A stretch of DNA of 33,796 bases, taken from an uncultured Bacteroidota bacterium. GTDB lineage: Bacteria; Bacteroidota; Bacteroidia; Chitinophagales; LD1. Shown piece by piece: positions 1-9,422 of this stretch. A program made the translations under genes and the position numbers. Each line of letters opens with the position of its first letter. Positions within the stretch are counted from its first letter, which is position 1. The DNA lies in the NCBI GenBank assembly GCA_903927935.1, contig CAIYOV010000017.1, positions 1 through 33,796 of the forward strand, read 5' to 3'. The notes beneath the pieces are model-generated. The model searched no databases and was not told the DNA's origin. It was given only the letters and a program-made list of their open reading frames with translations.

Positions 1-150
1 AAAAACAGGATTGGCACAGCCTTTACTCACCTCAATTTTGGAGTAATCAATTTCAACTGGAGCAACAACAGCATGTTATTTGAAATTAAAAATAAGAACG
101 GCAAAACAGTTCGCAAACAAAATATATTGCTTAGCGACATTAAATTTTGA
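1..150 (+). CDS. C-terminal fragment, possibly PhoD-like phosphatase
   Basis: Frame 1 is open from the window edge to a TGA at 148-150 and gives the last 49 residues of a protein. The visible tail has a THLNFGVINFNW stretch, a short beta-like segment (LFEIKNKNGKTV) and a final leucine-rich strand. That order (histidine, 'fGvi..dW', 'G+.v', 'i.L..i') resembles the C-terminus of alkaline phosphatase D/PhoD-like metallophosphatases, in which a late histidine binds metal. This is recognition from a short tail, so the function is tentative. The gene reads the same way as the receptor that follows, 72 bp further on. A TTTG at 146-149 and a CTAGTTTG at 172-179 are spaced like a weak Bacteroidota promoter, so the next gene may start its own transcript. 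Confidence 0.5.
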   Translation, partial: KNRIGTAFTHLNFGVINFNWSNNSMLFEIKNKNGKTVRKQNILLSDIKF

Positions 151-222
151 GTGATAAAAATAAAATTCATGCTAGTTTGTCATTAATTAAATCCTAATAT
201 CTTCCATTAATAAAACATTACT

Positions 223-2592
223 ATGAAGAGAGTTTTACTTGCTTTAATTTTTCTCAATTTAATTCTGTTTACAAACAGCTTTGCACAAAACGCTCAGATA
301 ATCGGGACCATTCGCGATGCTGACACCAAAGATCAACTGACTGGTGCAACAGTCAAATTTGACAAAACGAGAGGTGCGATTAGCGATGCTTCAGGGCAGT
401 TCACATTAAATATTCCTGCTGGCGAACACGAAATCACTATTTCTTTTGTTGGTTACAAAAGCGATAAGCGAACGGTTAATTTGAAGGATGGAGAAAAACT
501 AAAACTTGAAGTTTCACTTCATCCTTCTGTTTTTCAAATGAATCAGGTGGTTACTGTTAGTCAGTATAAAAAGAACTCTTCGAAAGAAACAGTAACAACC
601 GATGTTATTGGTAAGAACCAAATTAAAAATACAAATGCGAATGATGTTGGCGAAGTAGTAAGTAAAACTTCAGGTGTTATCGTTCAGGATGGACAAATTT
701 CCATTCGGGGAGGAAGTTCGTTTTCGTACGGAGTCGGTACACGAACTGCGGTATTAAGTGACGGACTTTCTTTAATGAGTGCCGACCGTGGCGAAGCACA
801 AGTAAAGATGGCGCCTCTTGAAAATGTTAAGCAGGTTGAAGTAGTAAAGGGTGCATCTTCAGTGGTATATGGTTCCGGAGCTTTGAATGGAGTAGTAAAT
901 GTGATTACCGAATGGCCCAGTGATGCAGAGCCTAAAACAGAAATTGCAACTAACATTGGGGCTTATGATAATCCTTCCGATTTACGCATGAAATGGTGGG
1001 GTGATGTTCCACGTTTTTTCAGTTCTGTGAGTGCCAATCACCAGCGCAGATTCGGCAACCTGCAGTTTGTTTGTGGAGGAAATTTTTTGCTCGATAAAAG
1101 TTACTTACAAACAAATGACGAATTCAGAATTAGCGGATTTTTTAAAACACGCTACCTGCACCCCAAAATAGAAGGACTTAATTTTGGTTTAAACGGAGAA
1201 ATATTTATTGAGCGTAACGAATTGTTTTTTATTTCAAGAGATTTGGATTCGCTCGCAATGGTTCCTGCCACTGCATCGGGTGATAAACATTTCAAGATTT
1301 TGATAGACCCTCACCTTTCCTATACCAGCCCTAAAGGACACGCCTTTAAATCAACTATACGTTACATGAATATTACGCGGGATGGAGGCATTGGTCGTGA
1401 TGCAGTAAGCCATATAATAAATATGGATAATCAATACCAATTTCGATTCAGAAAAGATTTGTTGGTGATTACTGCTGGGTTACCTTTTACTGTCGGTGTT
1501 TCTCGTAGTAATTTGTACGAAGGACTTCATACAAATTTTAATGCAGCCATATATACCCAGGCCGAAATCAACTATAAGATATTGGCATTTCAGGCAGGTA
1601 TACGGTACGAAATTTCAGGAGTTGATTCACAAATTGCTAAAAGCAGACCGGTGTTCCGTTCAGGTATAAATATTCAAGCGGGAAAGGCAACTTTTATCCG
1701 GGCTTCTTGGGGGCAGGGCTATAGAGTACCAACAATTGCCGAAAAATATTTGGCACAACAATTTGTCAGCTCAGTGCTTATTGTTCCTAACGATACTTTA
1801 AAAGAGGAATCAAGCTGGAGTTTTGAAGTTGGAATAAGACAGGGGTTCCAAATAAAAGATTGGAAAGCATTTATTGATGCTTCGTTTTTTTGGCAGGAAT
1901 ACAAAAATTATATAGAATACGAATTGGCCATTTGGCCAAATCAATGGAGCAATGGGAAACCAATTTTTCCAGATTCGCTGGAGTTTCCTTTTGGTGCACC
2001 CAATACCATAATAGGAGCCAAGCCTCTTAATATTGAAAATGCACGTATAGCAGGTTATGAAATTGGAGTAGGCACAAGCGGGAAACTTGGTCCGGTTGGT
2101 CTCCAAATCTCTGGAGGGTACTCTTACAATTTTCCTTCTAAAAAAGATAATGATACTGGAAGTGCGCACTACTCAACTGCAGCGTTTTTGCGCGATGTAT
2201 TTAAATTTAACGGAAAGCGCGTGGGGCCCGAAGACACTGCACACTTGCTGTATTACCGCAGCAGACATTTAGTGCGTGCCGATATAGAATTAAGCTATTG
2301 GAAATGTTATGTGGGCGCTACTTTTAACTATGGCAGTATTCCGGAACTCATTCCGGGATTTTTCAAGGCCGCCTCCAATCTTATTTTCCAAAATCCCGAT
2401 GCCTTAGATAATTATATGACAAAACATATAAAAGGCGATTTCTATATGGATTTAAGGGCAGGTATGAAAATAAACGATCATTTTTCTATGGGCTTCATAG
2501 TTAAAAATGCACTCAATCATTTTTATTCTTTACGACCCGGCAAACCGGAGCCTCTTCGGAGTTATACCTTACAATTCCGATATAGTTTCTGA
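223..2592 (+). CDS. TonB-dependent outer membrane receptor
   Basis: This is an outer membrane barrel that imports a ligand using TonB energy. The 789-residue protein starts with a signal peptide (about residues 1-22, ending SFAQ). A CarboxypepD_reg-like beta-sandwich follows (about 24-105: IIGTIRDADTKDQLTGATV, SFVGYK). Next is a plug domain (about 115-230) with the typical ISIRGGSSFSYG, VEVVKGASSVVYGSGALNGVVNVIT signature split across it. The rest is a 22-strand-type barrel ending in YTLQFRYSF, with the expected C-terminal aromatic residue. Length is normal for a non-SusC receptor. There is no SusD partner, so a polysaccharide role is unlikely. A metal chelate, vitamin or small-molecule ligand is possible but cannot be read from sequence. 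It lies 102 bp upstream of an RND efflux operon and may belong to the same unit. Confidence 0.95.
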   Translation: MKRVLLALIFLNLILFTNSFAQNAQIIGTIRDADTKDQLTGATVKFDKTRGAISDASGQFTLNIPAGEHEITISFVGYKSDKRTVNLKDGEKLKLEVSLHPSVFQMNQVVTVSQYKKNSSKETVTTDVIGKNQIKNTNANDVGEVVSKTSGVIVQDGQISIRGGSSFSYGVGTRTAVLSDGLSLMSADRGEAQVKMAPLENVKQVEVVKGASSVVYGSGALNGVVNVITEWPSDAEPKTEIATNIGAYDNPSDLRMKWWGDVPRFFSSVSANHQRRFGNLQFVCGGNFLLDKSYLQTNDEFRISGFFKTRYLHPKIEGLNFGLNGEIFIERNELFFISRDLDSLAMVPATASGDKHFKILIDPHLSYTSPKGHAFKSTIRYMNITRDGGIGRDAVSHIINMDNQYQFRFRKDLLVITAGLPFTVGVSRSNLYEGLHTNFNAAIYTQAEINYKILAFQAGIRYEISGVDSQIAKSRPVFRSGINIQAGKATFIRASWGQGYRVPTIAEKYLAQQFVSSVLIVPNDTLKEESSWSFEVGIRQGFQIKDWKAFIDASFFWQEYKNYIEYELAIWPNQWSNGKPIFPDSLEFPFGAPNTIIGAKPLNIENARIAGYEIGVGTSGKLGPVGLQISGGYSYNFPSKKDNDTGSAHYSTAAFLRDVFKFNGKRVGPEDTAHLLYYRSRHLVRADIELSYWKCYVGATFNYGSIPELIPGFFKAASNLIFQNPDALDNYMTKHIKGDFYMDLRAGMKINDHFSMGFIVKNALNHFYSLRPGKPEPLRSYTLQFRYSF

Positions 2593-2694
2593 AATTGGGC
2601 AAATCTCAATTTTTGAATTATTGTCAAAAATACTTGTTGCTACAAGCATTTGCTTTGCTCCAAATTTTCACCTTTGCACTTCAAATTTTTGCCA

Positions 2695-3759
2695 ATGTCA
2701 AAATTTACCTGGTTTATTGTTTTCGTAGTGCTTCTGGTAGCGGGCATTATTGTTTACAATAAAGTTCTTCATCCTAAAGAAGACGCAGCCCCCACAGCAC
2801 AAACCGGTGCTCCGAAAGATATCTCTGTAAGTGGATTTGTTGTGCAGCCTAAAAATTTAGAAAATGGAATTCTTGCTTCCGGAACTTTATTGGCAAATGA
2901 AGAAGTGGAATTACATGCTGATGTGTCGGGAAAAATTACTGAATTGAATTTAAACGAAGGTTCGCCCGTTGCAAAAGGAACTTTGCTCGTAAAACTTTTC
3001 GATGCCGATTTGCAGGCAACTCTCAAAAAATTAAATGCACAAAAAGAAACGGCTGAAAAAACCGAACAGCGATTAAAACAATTACTTGCCATCAACGGAG
3101 TCGGTCAGCAGGAATATGATAATGCCCGGACGCAATTTGATGGAATAAAAGCTGACATTGAATACACACAAGCACAAATTTCAAAAGCCGAAATTCGCGC
3201 ACCCTTCAACGGCATTGTTGGTTTGCGCAATGTAAGCTTGGGCGCTTATGTTTCACCCACAATTTCTATCGCCACACTTCAGCAGGTTGATTTGCTGAAA
3301 GTTGATTTCACAGTTCCCGAAAAATATTCTTCTTCTGTTTCTAAAGGGAATACTTTGAAATTTACTGTTGATGGATTTGCTGAAACATTCAACGCAAAGG
3401 TTTATGCTATTGAGCCCCGTATTGATGAAGCAACCCGTACCATCAAAGTCCGCGCATTGGCACAAAATACAAAGACGAAATTATTTCCAGGTGCTTTTGC
3501 AAAAATTGATTTGGGTTTAAAAAACATTGAGGGGGCGTTGATGGTCCCAACACAATGTATCATCCCCGATGCCCGAAATAAAAAAGTAATAGTGGTAAAG
3601 AATGGCAAGGCCGATTTTAGAAAAGTTGAAACCGGAATTCGGAATGAATCATTTATTCAGATTACCAGTGGAATAGAAATTGGTGACACCATTGTTGCCA
3701 CGGCATTGATGTATGTGAAACCAAATGCAGGAGTGAAAGTTGCAAAAGTGATTGAATAA
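2695..3759 (+). CDS. RND efflux periplasmic adaptor (membrane fusion protein)
   Basis: This is the adaptor of a tripartite RND pump, linking the inner membrane transporter to the TolC channel. The ATG at 2695 gives 354 residues starting MSKFTWFIVFVVLLVAG, an N-terminal membrane anchor. An ATG 45 nt upstream would add hydrophilic residues before that anchor and is less likely. Domains in order are a lipoyl/barrel-sandwich half (about 55-85, ELHADVSGKITELNLNEGS), an alpha-hairpin coiled coil (about 95-150), the second lipoyl half (AEIRAPFNGIVGLRNVSLG), a beta-barrel domain (about 200-275) and a membrane-proximal domain (VPTQCIIPDARNKKVIVV). The family is HlyD/AcrA-like. The pump gene follows after 22 bp, so the two are co-transcribed. 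Substrate is unknown. Confidence 0.95.
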   Translation: MSKFTWFIVFVVLLVAGIIVYNKVLHPKEDAAPTAQTGAPKDISVSGFVVQPKNLENGILASGTLLANEEVELHADVSGKITELNLNEGSPVAKGTLLVKLFDADLQATLKKLNAQKETAEKTEQRLKQLLAINGVGQQEYDNARTQFDGIKADIEYTQAQISKAEIRAPFNGIVGLRNVSLGAYVSPTISIATLQQVDLLKVDFTVPEKYSSSVSKGNTLKFTVDGFAETFNAKVYAIEPRIDEATRTIKVRALAQNTKTKLFPGAFAKIDLGLKNIEGALMVPTQCIIPDARNKKVIVVKNGKADFRKVETGIRNESFIQITSGIEIGDTIVATALMYVKPNAGVKVAKVIE

Positions 3760-3781
3760 CCCATAAGGTCTGATTGATAAA

Positions 3782-6700
3782 ATGAGTTTACCAAGTTTAA
3801 GTTTACGCAGACCTGTTCTTGCAATCGTGATGTCCATCGTGATTGTATTGTTTGGCGTAATTGGTTTTAAGTTTCTTGGTGTAAGAGAATATCCGAGTAT
3901 TGATCCACCCACCATTACCGTGCGCACTAATTACACCGGTGCGAATGCCGATGTAATAGAATCGCAAATAACTGAGCCGTTGGAAAAAGCGGTAAATGGT
4001 ATTGAAGGAATCAGAACCATTTCTTCCGCCAGCAATTTAGGTTCCAGTACAATTACAGTTGAGTTCAATGTTGGCTATAATCTGGAAGCTGCTGCCAATG
4101 ATGTTCGCGATAAGGTTTCGCAGGCTGTGAAGCAGTTGCCACAGGATATAGATGCACCACCAGTGGTTACCAAGGCCGATGCGAACAGTGATGCTATCAT
4201 TTCGATGACGGTGCAAAGTAATACGCGTAACCGGTTGCAGGTGAGCGATTATGCCAGCAATACTTTGTTAGACAAACTGCAAACCATTCCCGGTGTAAGC
4301 AACGTACAGATTTGGGGAGAACAAAAATTTGCCATGCGCATTTGGGTAAAGCCAATGCAACTGGCGGCTTACCAACTTTCATTTACTGATATTGAAGCAG
4401 CACTGAATAAAGAAAATGTGGAGTTGCCAGCAGGGAAAATTTACGGAAACAGCACTGAACTTACCGTAAAAACTTTTGGTCGCTTAACCACTGAAGATGA
4501 TTTTGAAAATTTAATTATTAAAGCTGATAACAACCGGGTAATTCATTTGCGCGATGTTGCAGATGTTGTGCTTGGTCCAGAAAATGAGGAAACGGTTTTG
4601 AAAGAAAGCGGTATACCTATGGTAGGCCTTGCACTTGTACCTCAACCCGGCTCAAACTACATTGAAATTGCAAATGAATTTTACAAGCGCTACGACCAAA
4701 TTAAAAAAGATGCACCGCAGGATATTCAACTCAATATCGCGCTTGACTCAACAAGATTTGTAAAACGTTCGATAGTTGAAGTAGGTGAAACATTGGCCAT
4801 TGCATTCCTGCTTGTGGTAATTATCATCTATCTTTTCTTTCGCGACTGGCTCATCGCTATTCGTCCGCTCATTGATATTCCTGTTTCACTTATCGGGGCT
4901 TTCTTCATTATGTATGTAATGGGGTTCAGTATAAATATCCTTACCCTTCTTGCCATTGTTCTAGCCACAGGCCTTGTGGTAGATGACGGAATTGTGGTGA
5001 CAGAAAATATTTTCAAAAAGATTGAAAAGGGAATGGGCATTCGTGAAGCTGCAGAGAAAGGTTCTAATGAAATTTTCTTTGTGGTAATTGCAACGAGTAT
5101 AACGCTGGCGGTAGTTTTTCTTCCGATTATTTTCCTGCAGGGTTTTGTGGGAAGTTTATTCCGCGAATTCGGAATTGTGCTGGCGGGGTCAGTGTTGATT
5201 TCGGCATTCGTATCACTTACCCTTACACCGGTGCTGAATGTTTTTCTTACAAGGAAGAATTCTTCACATGGTTGGTTCTATATAAAAACAGAACCGTTTT
5301 TTCAATCGTTAGATGATGGTTACCGTTCAGCGCTACAGAACTTTATGAAACGCAGATGGATTGCCATTCCAATAATTGTAGTATGCTTTGGCGGAATTTA
5401 TTTTTTCGGTACTTTGCTTAAAAGCGAACTTGCTCCGCTTGAAGATAGAAGTTTGTTCCGCATGATTGTGAGCACACCGGAGGGAACCTCTTATGATTAC
5501 ATGGAAAAATACACCGACAGAATTGTAAAATTCATGTTGGATTCTATTCCTGAAAAGAGAATTGTTTTGAATGTGGTAGCGCCAAATTTTGCAGGAAGCG
5601 GCTCGGTGAATTCCGGTTTTGTACGGGTGGCATTAAAAGAGCCCAATGAACGCCACCAGTCACAACAGCAGATTGTGAACATGGTCAACCGCAACATGGG
5701 CAAGTTCAACGAGGGGAAAGTTTTCGCGATTCAAGAGCAAACTATTTCGGTGGGGCTTGCTGCAAGAACTTCATTACCGGTTCAGTTTGTTATTCAGAAT
5801 ATGAATTTCGATTCGCTAAGATCGTGTCTTCCAAAATTTTTAGAAGAAGCGAACAAGAGCAAAGTTTTTCAGGGAGTGGATGTGAATTTGAAATTCAACA
5901 AACCCGAATTGCAGATTACGATTGACCGGATGAAAGCAGCCGAACTTGGTTTGAGCGTTAGAGATGTTTCACGCACACTTCAATTAGCTCTCAGTGCAGG
6001 TAGGCTTGGTTATTTCATTATGGGAGGAAAGCAATATCAGGTGATTGCACAGGTAGATAGAAACGACCGCGATCAACCGCTTGATTTGAAATCATTCTAT
6101 GTACGTAATAACAAGGGCGAATTAATTCAGTTAGATAACCTGGTAAAGATCGAAGAACAAAGTAATCCTCCGCAACTATATCATTATAACCGGTACAAAA
6201 GCGCAACTGTTTCAGCAGGGCTCGCCCCTGGCAAAACAGTGGGCGATGGAATTGCCGAAATGGAAGCGATTAAGAAAAAAGTTTTAGACGAATCTTTCTC
6301 TACGGCATTATCTGGTTCATCAAGAGACTTTGCTGAAAGTTCTTCAAACACATCATTTGCTTTTATTCTGGCACTCGTTCTTATCTTCTTAATTCTTGCA
6401 GCACAATTCGAAAGTTTTATTGATCCGCTCATTATCATGTTTACCGTTCCTCTCGCGATTGCAGGTGCATTGCTGAGTTTGTGGATGTTCAATCAAACAC
6501 TGAATATTTTTTCTCAAATCGGAATCATTATGTTGATCGGATTGGTAACCAAAAACGGAATTCTGATTGTTGAATTTGCCAATCAAAAACGAGAAGAAGG
6601 AGAAGAAAAACTATCTGCTGTAATTGATGCAGCTGCGTTGCGCTTGCGCCCTATTCTAATGACGACTCTTGCCACGGCACTAGGTGCTTTACCTATTGCG

Positions 6701-6847
6701 CTGGCACTTGGTTCGGGTGCTCAGAGCCGTGTTTCGCTTGGTATAGTTGTTATTGGCGGGCTAATGTTTTCGTTGATGCTCACACTTTTTGTTATTCCCG
6801 CTATGTATTCGTTTATGAGTAGAACCAAGAAGAAAAATGCTGAATAG
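3782..6847 (+). CDS. RND multidrug efflux pump, inner membrane transporter (AcrB/HAE1-like)
   Basis: This is a proton-driven inner membrane exporter that passes substrates through the adaptor to the TolC-type channel. It is 1021 residues, full length for the AcrB/MexB group. TM1 is at about 11-33 (VLAIVMSIVIVLFGVIGFKFLG) and is followed by the standard REYPSIDPP motif. TM4 carries the proton-relay pair D401-D402 (GLVVDDGIVVTEN), and TM10 carries K924 (GLVTKNGILIVEFANQ). These correspond to AcrB D407/D408 and K940, so the pump should be active. Two large periplasmic porter/docking loops are present (about 34-335 and 545-840). The start follows the adaptor by 22 bp, and the end overlaps the channel gene by 11 nt. 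It is a HAE1-type drug exporter rather than a CusA-type metal exporter, judging from the TM4 sequence. Confidence 0.96.
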   Translation: MSLPSLSLRRPVLAIVMSIVIVLFGVIGFKFLGVREYPSIDPPTITVRTNYTGANADVIESQITEPLEKAVNGIEGIRTISSASNLGSSTITVEFNVGYNLEAAANDVRDKVSQAVKQLPQDIDAPPVVTKADANSDAIISMTVQSNTRNRLQVSDYASNTLLDKLQTIPGVSNVQIWGEQKFAMRIWVKPMQLAAYQLSFTDIEAALNKENVELPAGKIYGNSTELTVKTFGRLTTEDDFENLIIKADNNRVIHLRDVADVVLGPENEETVLKESGIPMVGLALVPQPGSNYIEIANEFYKRYDQIKKDAPQDIQLNIALDSTRFVKRSIVEVGETLAIAFLLVVIIIYLFFRDWLIAIRPLIDIPVSLIGAFFIMYVMGFSINILTLLAIVLATGLVVDDGIVVTENIFKKIEKGMGIREAAEKGSNEIFFVVIATSITLAVVFLPIIFLQGFVGSLFREFGIVLAGSVLISAFVSLTLTPVLNVFLTRKNSSHGWFYIKTEPFFQSLDDGYRSALQNFMKRRWIAIPIIVVCFGGIYFFGTLLKSELAPLEDRSLFRMIVSTPEGTSYDYMEKYTDRIVKFMLDSIPEKRIVLNVVAPNFAGSGSVNSGFVRVALKEPNERHQSQQQIVNMVNRNMGKFNEGKVFAIQEQTISVGLAARTSLPVQFVIQNMNFDSLRSCLPKFLEEANKSKVFQGVDVNLKFNKPELQITIDRMKAAELGLSVRDVSRTLQLALSAGRLGYFIMGGKQYQVIAQVDRNDRDQPLDLKSFYVRNNKGELIQLDNLVKIEEQSNPPQLYHYNRYKSATVSAGLAPGKTVGDGIAEMEAIKKKVLDESFSTALSGSSRDFAESSSNTSFAFILALVLIFLILAAQFESFIDPLIIMFTVPLAIAGALLSLWMFNQTLNIFSQIGIIMLIGLVTKNGILIVEFANQKREEGEEKLSAVIDAAALRLRPILMTTLATALGALPIALALGSGAQSRVSLGIVVIGGLMFSLMLTLFVIPAMYSFMSRTKKKNAE

Positions 6848-8138
6848 AATTGCGTTGATTTTTGTGTTGTTCTTTTTGGCTGACAAGATTTTCAGTCAGG
6901 AAGTTCTTACCGTACAGCAAGCGATTGAATTTGCGCTGAAAAACAATTACGATATACAGATTGCAAAGAATCGGTTAGAAATCACTACGCTGAACAACAC
7001 GGTTGGCAATGCTGGAATGTTGCCTAGAGCTAATATTACGGTTACAGACAATGCTTCGCTCAATCACCTCGACCAGAAATTAGCGAATGGTACAGAAACA
7101 AAAAAGGATAATGTAGTTGGCAACTCTATTAATCCATCGTTCAACATCTCGTGGACTTTGTTTGACGGCTTGAAAATGTTTGCAACTAAATCGAAGTTGA
7201 AACGATTGGAACAAATCGGTGAGCTGAATTATAAAGATACTCTACAAACCGTTGTAGCACAAACCATCAACGCTTATTACGATGTGGTAAGTGCGAATCA
7301 GCAATTAAAGGCGGTTGGAGAGGCTATAAAAATTTCAGAAGAACGTGTGAAGGTTGCACAGAAACAATTTGACATTGGAACTTCTTCTAAAGTTGATTTA
7401 CTGCAGGCAAAAGTTGATTTGAACGAGCAGAAAAGCGCTGCCATGAATCAGAAAAAAATTATCGAGCAGAAAAGGGCAGATTTTAATCGCATTCTGGCCC
7501 GTGATGCTGAAACTGAGTTTACGGTCACCGATTCTATTTCATTTAATTACGAACCAAAGCTGATTAGTGCTAATGAACTTGATACAAAAAACTTTCAGTT
7601 ACAGACAGCTTTAAAAAATGTAGAAGTGGCAAAATTTGCGAAGAAGGAAGCATTCTCTCAATTTTTCCCTACACTGGTTGCAAACGGAGGATATGGTTTT
7701 AACCGCACACAAAGCACAGCAGGGTTTTCGCTCTACAATCAAACCTATGGATTGAACGGAGGGTTTGCTTTGACCATTCCCATCTTCAACGGAGTAAACA
7801 CTATTAACCAAAATAAAATTGCGGGTATTCAAATTTTGAATTCGCAATTCAGCTTAGAGAAAGCTCGCATTCAAACCAAAGTTAATTTCTACAAGGCATT
7901 GAAAGATTTCACCAACTCCAAAGAGGTATTAAAGTTGGAAGAAGAAAATATTCAGTTGGCCGGTGAAAACGTGAATATCGCACTGGAACGTTTCCGGCTT
8001 TCGCAATCTACAGCTATTGAACTTCGCAACGCACAAAAAAGTTTTGAAGATGCTCAGACAAGGCTGGTCAGTGCACGCTTTAATGCCAAGACAGCTGAAA
8101 CAGAATTGATGCGTTTGCAGGGTGAGTTGGTGAAATAA
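6837..8138 (+). CDS. TolC-family outer membrane efflux channel
   Basis: This is the outer membrane channel of the tripartite pump. It is 433 residues with a signal peptide (about 1-20, ending KIFSQ). Two OEP repeats of long alpha-helices follow, the first beginning LTVQQAIEFALKNNYDIQIAKNRLE and the second near residue 240-430. The recurrent family features QFDIGTSSKVDLLQAKVDL and RFRLSQSTAIELRNAQKSFEDAQ are both present, which is the duplicated internal structure of TolC. The ATG lies inside the transporter gene (11-nt overlap), which implies translational coupling. No lipobox cysteine is seen, so unlike many OprM-type channels it is probably not a lipoprotein. Confidence 0.95.
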   Translation: MLNRIALIFVLFFLADKIFSQEVLTVQQAIEFALKNNYDIQIAKNRLEITTLNNTVGNAGMLPRANITVTDNASLNHLDQKLANGTETKKDNVVGNSINPSFNISWTLFDGLKMFATKSKLKRLEQIGELNYKDTLQTVVAQTINAYYDVVSANQQLKAVGEAIKISEERVKVAQKQFDIGTSSKVDLLQAKVDLNEQKSAAMNQKKIIEQKRADFNRILARDAETEFTVTDSISFNYEPKLISANELDTKNFQLQTALKNVEVAKFAKKEAFSQFFPTLVANGGYGFNRTQSTAGFSLYNQTYGLNGGFALTIPIFNGVNTINQNKIAGIQILNSQFSLEKARIQTKVNFYKALKDFTNSKEVLKLEEENIQLAGENVNIALERFRLSQSTAIELRNAQKSFEDAQTRLVSARFNAKTAETELMRLQGELVK

Positions 8139-8184
8139 AAAATACTTTCGCCTCGAACTTCAATTAACATGAACCCGATTTATT

Positions 8185-9417
8185 TTGACGAATAAAATAC
8201 ACAGATATACTGTTGTTGCAGTTCTCTATTTGATGTTCGTTCAGATTGCATCTGCACAAACGGCATCCACTTCTTCTCCATCCCCAACTGATTCTGCTTC
8301 GCTTTCCAATCAAATGGATGTAATTGATGTGTTTAAGATGATTTTCAAAAGAAAGCATCCCGGAAAAAAGCGAAAAGAAAATATCAATGGTCCTTTCATC
8401 ACTACCATTCCTTACCCGGGTTATTCCATTGCCACCGGTGTGGCCGCGGTGGTTCCTTTCAATATTTCTTTTTACACCAACTTAAAGGAGAAAAGGAATC
8501 TTTCATTCTTCAATACCAATTTTCAGTATACACAATACAAACAGGCGTTGGCGCTTTCCCTTTCCAATTTGTATTTCGGTCACGATAAATGGATGTTGAT
8601 TGGCGACTGGCGGTATTATAATTTTCCCACGTTCACTTTTGGTTTGGGGAGCGAAACCACTCTGCGCGATGCGGACAGAATTATTTATTCGCAATTACGC
8701 GTTCACGAATTAGTCATGCGCGCTGTTGCAAAAAACATACAGGTAGGCGTTGGTTACCATTTCGATTACCATTGGGATATTCGGGATAAAAATGCGGAAA
8801 GTGGAATCAACACAGATTTTCAGCAATACGGATTTAATCGTAAAAGCACTTCGTCTTCTTTGTCGCTAAATTTTGTTTACGACTCGCGCAATAATCCAAA
8901 TAATCCTGACAGTGGAACTTATTTCAATGTTCAATTCAGAACAACACAAAAAGTTTTTGCTAGTAGCAGTTCATGGAATTCGCTTTCAATTGACATCCGG
9001 AAATACGTGTTCTTGCAAACCAAATGGCGAATGGGATTTGCATTTTGGGGTTATGCCTGGTTTACACTTACCGGTAAACCTCCGTATCTCGATTTACCTG
9101 GTACTGGCTGGGATACTTATAACAACACCGGGAGAGGTTATGCCATGGGGCGATTCAGAGGTAAAAACATGTTGTATTTCGAAACCGAATTTCGCTTTAA
9201 TATTCTTCGCAGCGGTTTATTGGGTGGCGTAGCTTTCTTCAATCTGCAAACACTTTCAGAATATCCTGAAAATAATTTTGCCTACGTGCAGCCCGGAATT
9301 GGCTTAGGGCTTCGCATAAAAATGAATAAACGCACGAACACAAATTCTGCCGTTGATTATGGGTTCGGTACCGGTGGTTCGCACGGCTTAGCTTTTAACT
9401 TTAATGAGGTGTTTTAG
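8185..9417 (+). CDS. POTRA-less Omp85/BamA-type (D15 surface antigen) outer membrane barrel
   Basis: This is a predicted 16-strand outer membrane barrel of the Omp85 superfamily. The protein has 410 residues: a signal peptide (about 1-25, ending ASAQ), a short Ser/Thr-rich and basic linker (about 26-65), then barrel only. It carries the Omp85 lid-lock loop signature (GRGYAMGRFRGKNMLYFE, about 312-329), the strand pattern of the D15 domain and a C-terminal phenylalanine (FNFNEVF). At this length there is no room for POTRA repeats, so it is not BamA itself. The start is a TTG at 8185. An in-frame TGA at 8170-8172 rules out an earlier start, and the first in-frame ATG would destroy the signal peptide. 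It follows the channel gene by 46 bp and probably extends that operon. Cargo or function is unknown. Confidence 0.85.
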   Translation: MTNKIHRYTVVAVLYLMFVQIASAQTASTSSPSPTDSASLSNQMDVIDVFKMIFKRKHPGKKRKENINGPFITTIPYPGYSIATGVAAVVPFNISFYTNLKEKRNLSFFNTNFQYTQYKQALALSLSNLYFGHDKWMLIGDWRYYNFPTFTFGLGSETTLRDADRIIYSQLRVHELVMRAVAKNIQVGVGYHFDYHWDIRDKNAESGINTDFQQYGFNRKSTSSSLSLNFVYDSRNNPNNPDSGTYFNVQFRTTQKVFASSSSWNSLSIDIRKYVFLQTKWRMGFAFWGYAWFTLTGKPPYLDLPGTGWDTYNNTGRGYAMGRFRGKNMLYFETEFRFNILRSGLLGGVAFFNLQTLSEYPENNFAYVQPGIGLGLRIKMNKRTNTNSAVDYGFGTGGSHGLAFNFNEVF

Positions 9418-9422
9418 AGTTA

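Noticed and set aside
2650-2694. Earlier ATG for the RND adaptor
   Set aside because: It adds 15 residues ahead of the membrane anchor. The ATG at 2695 starts directly at the expected N-terminus.
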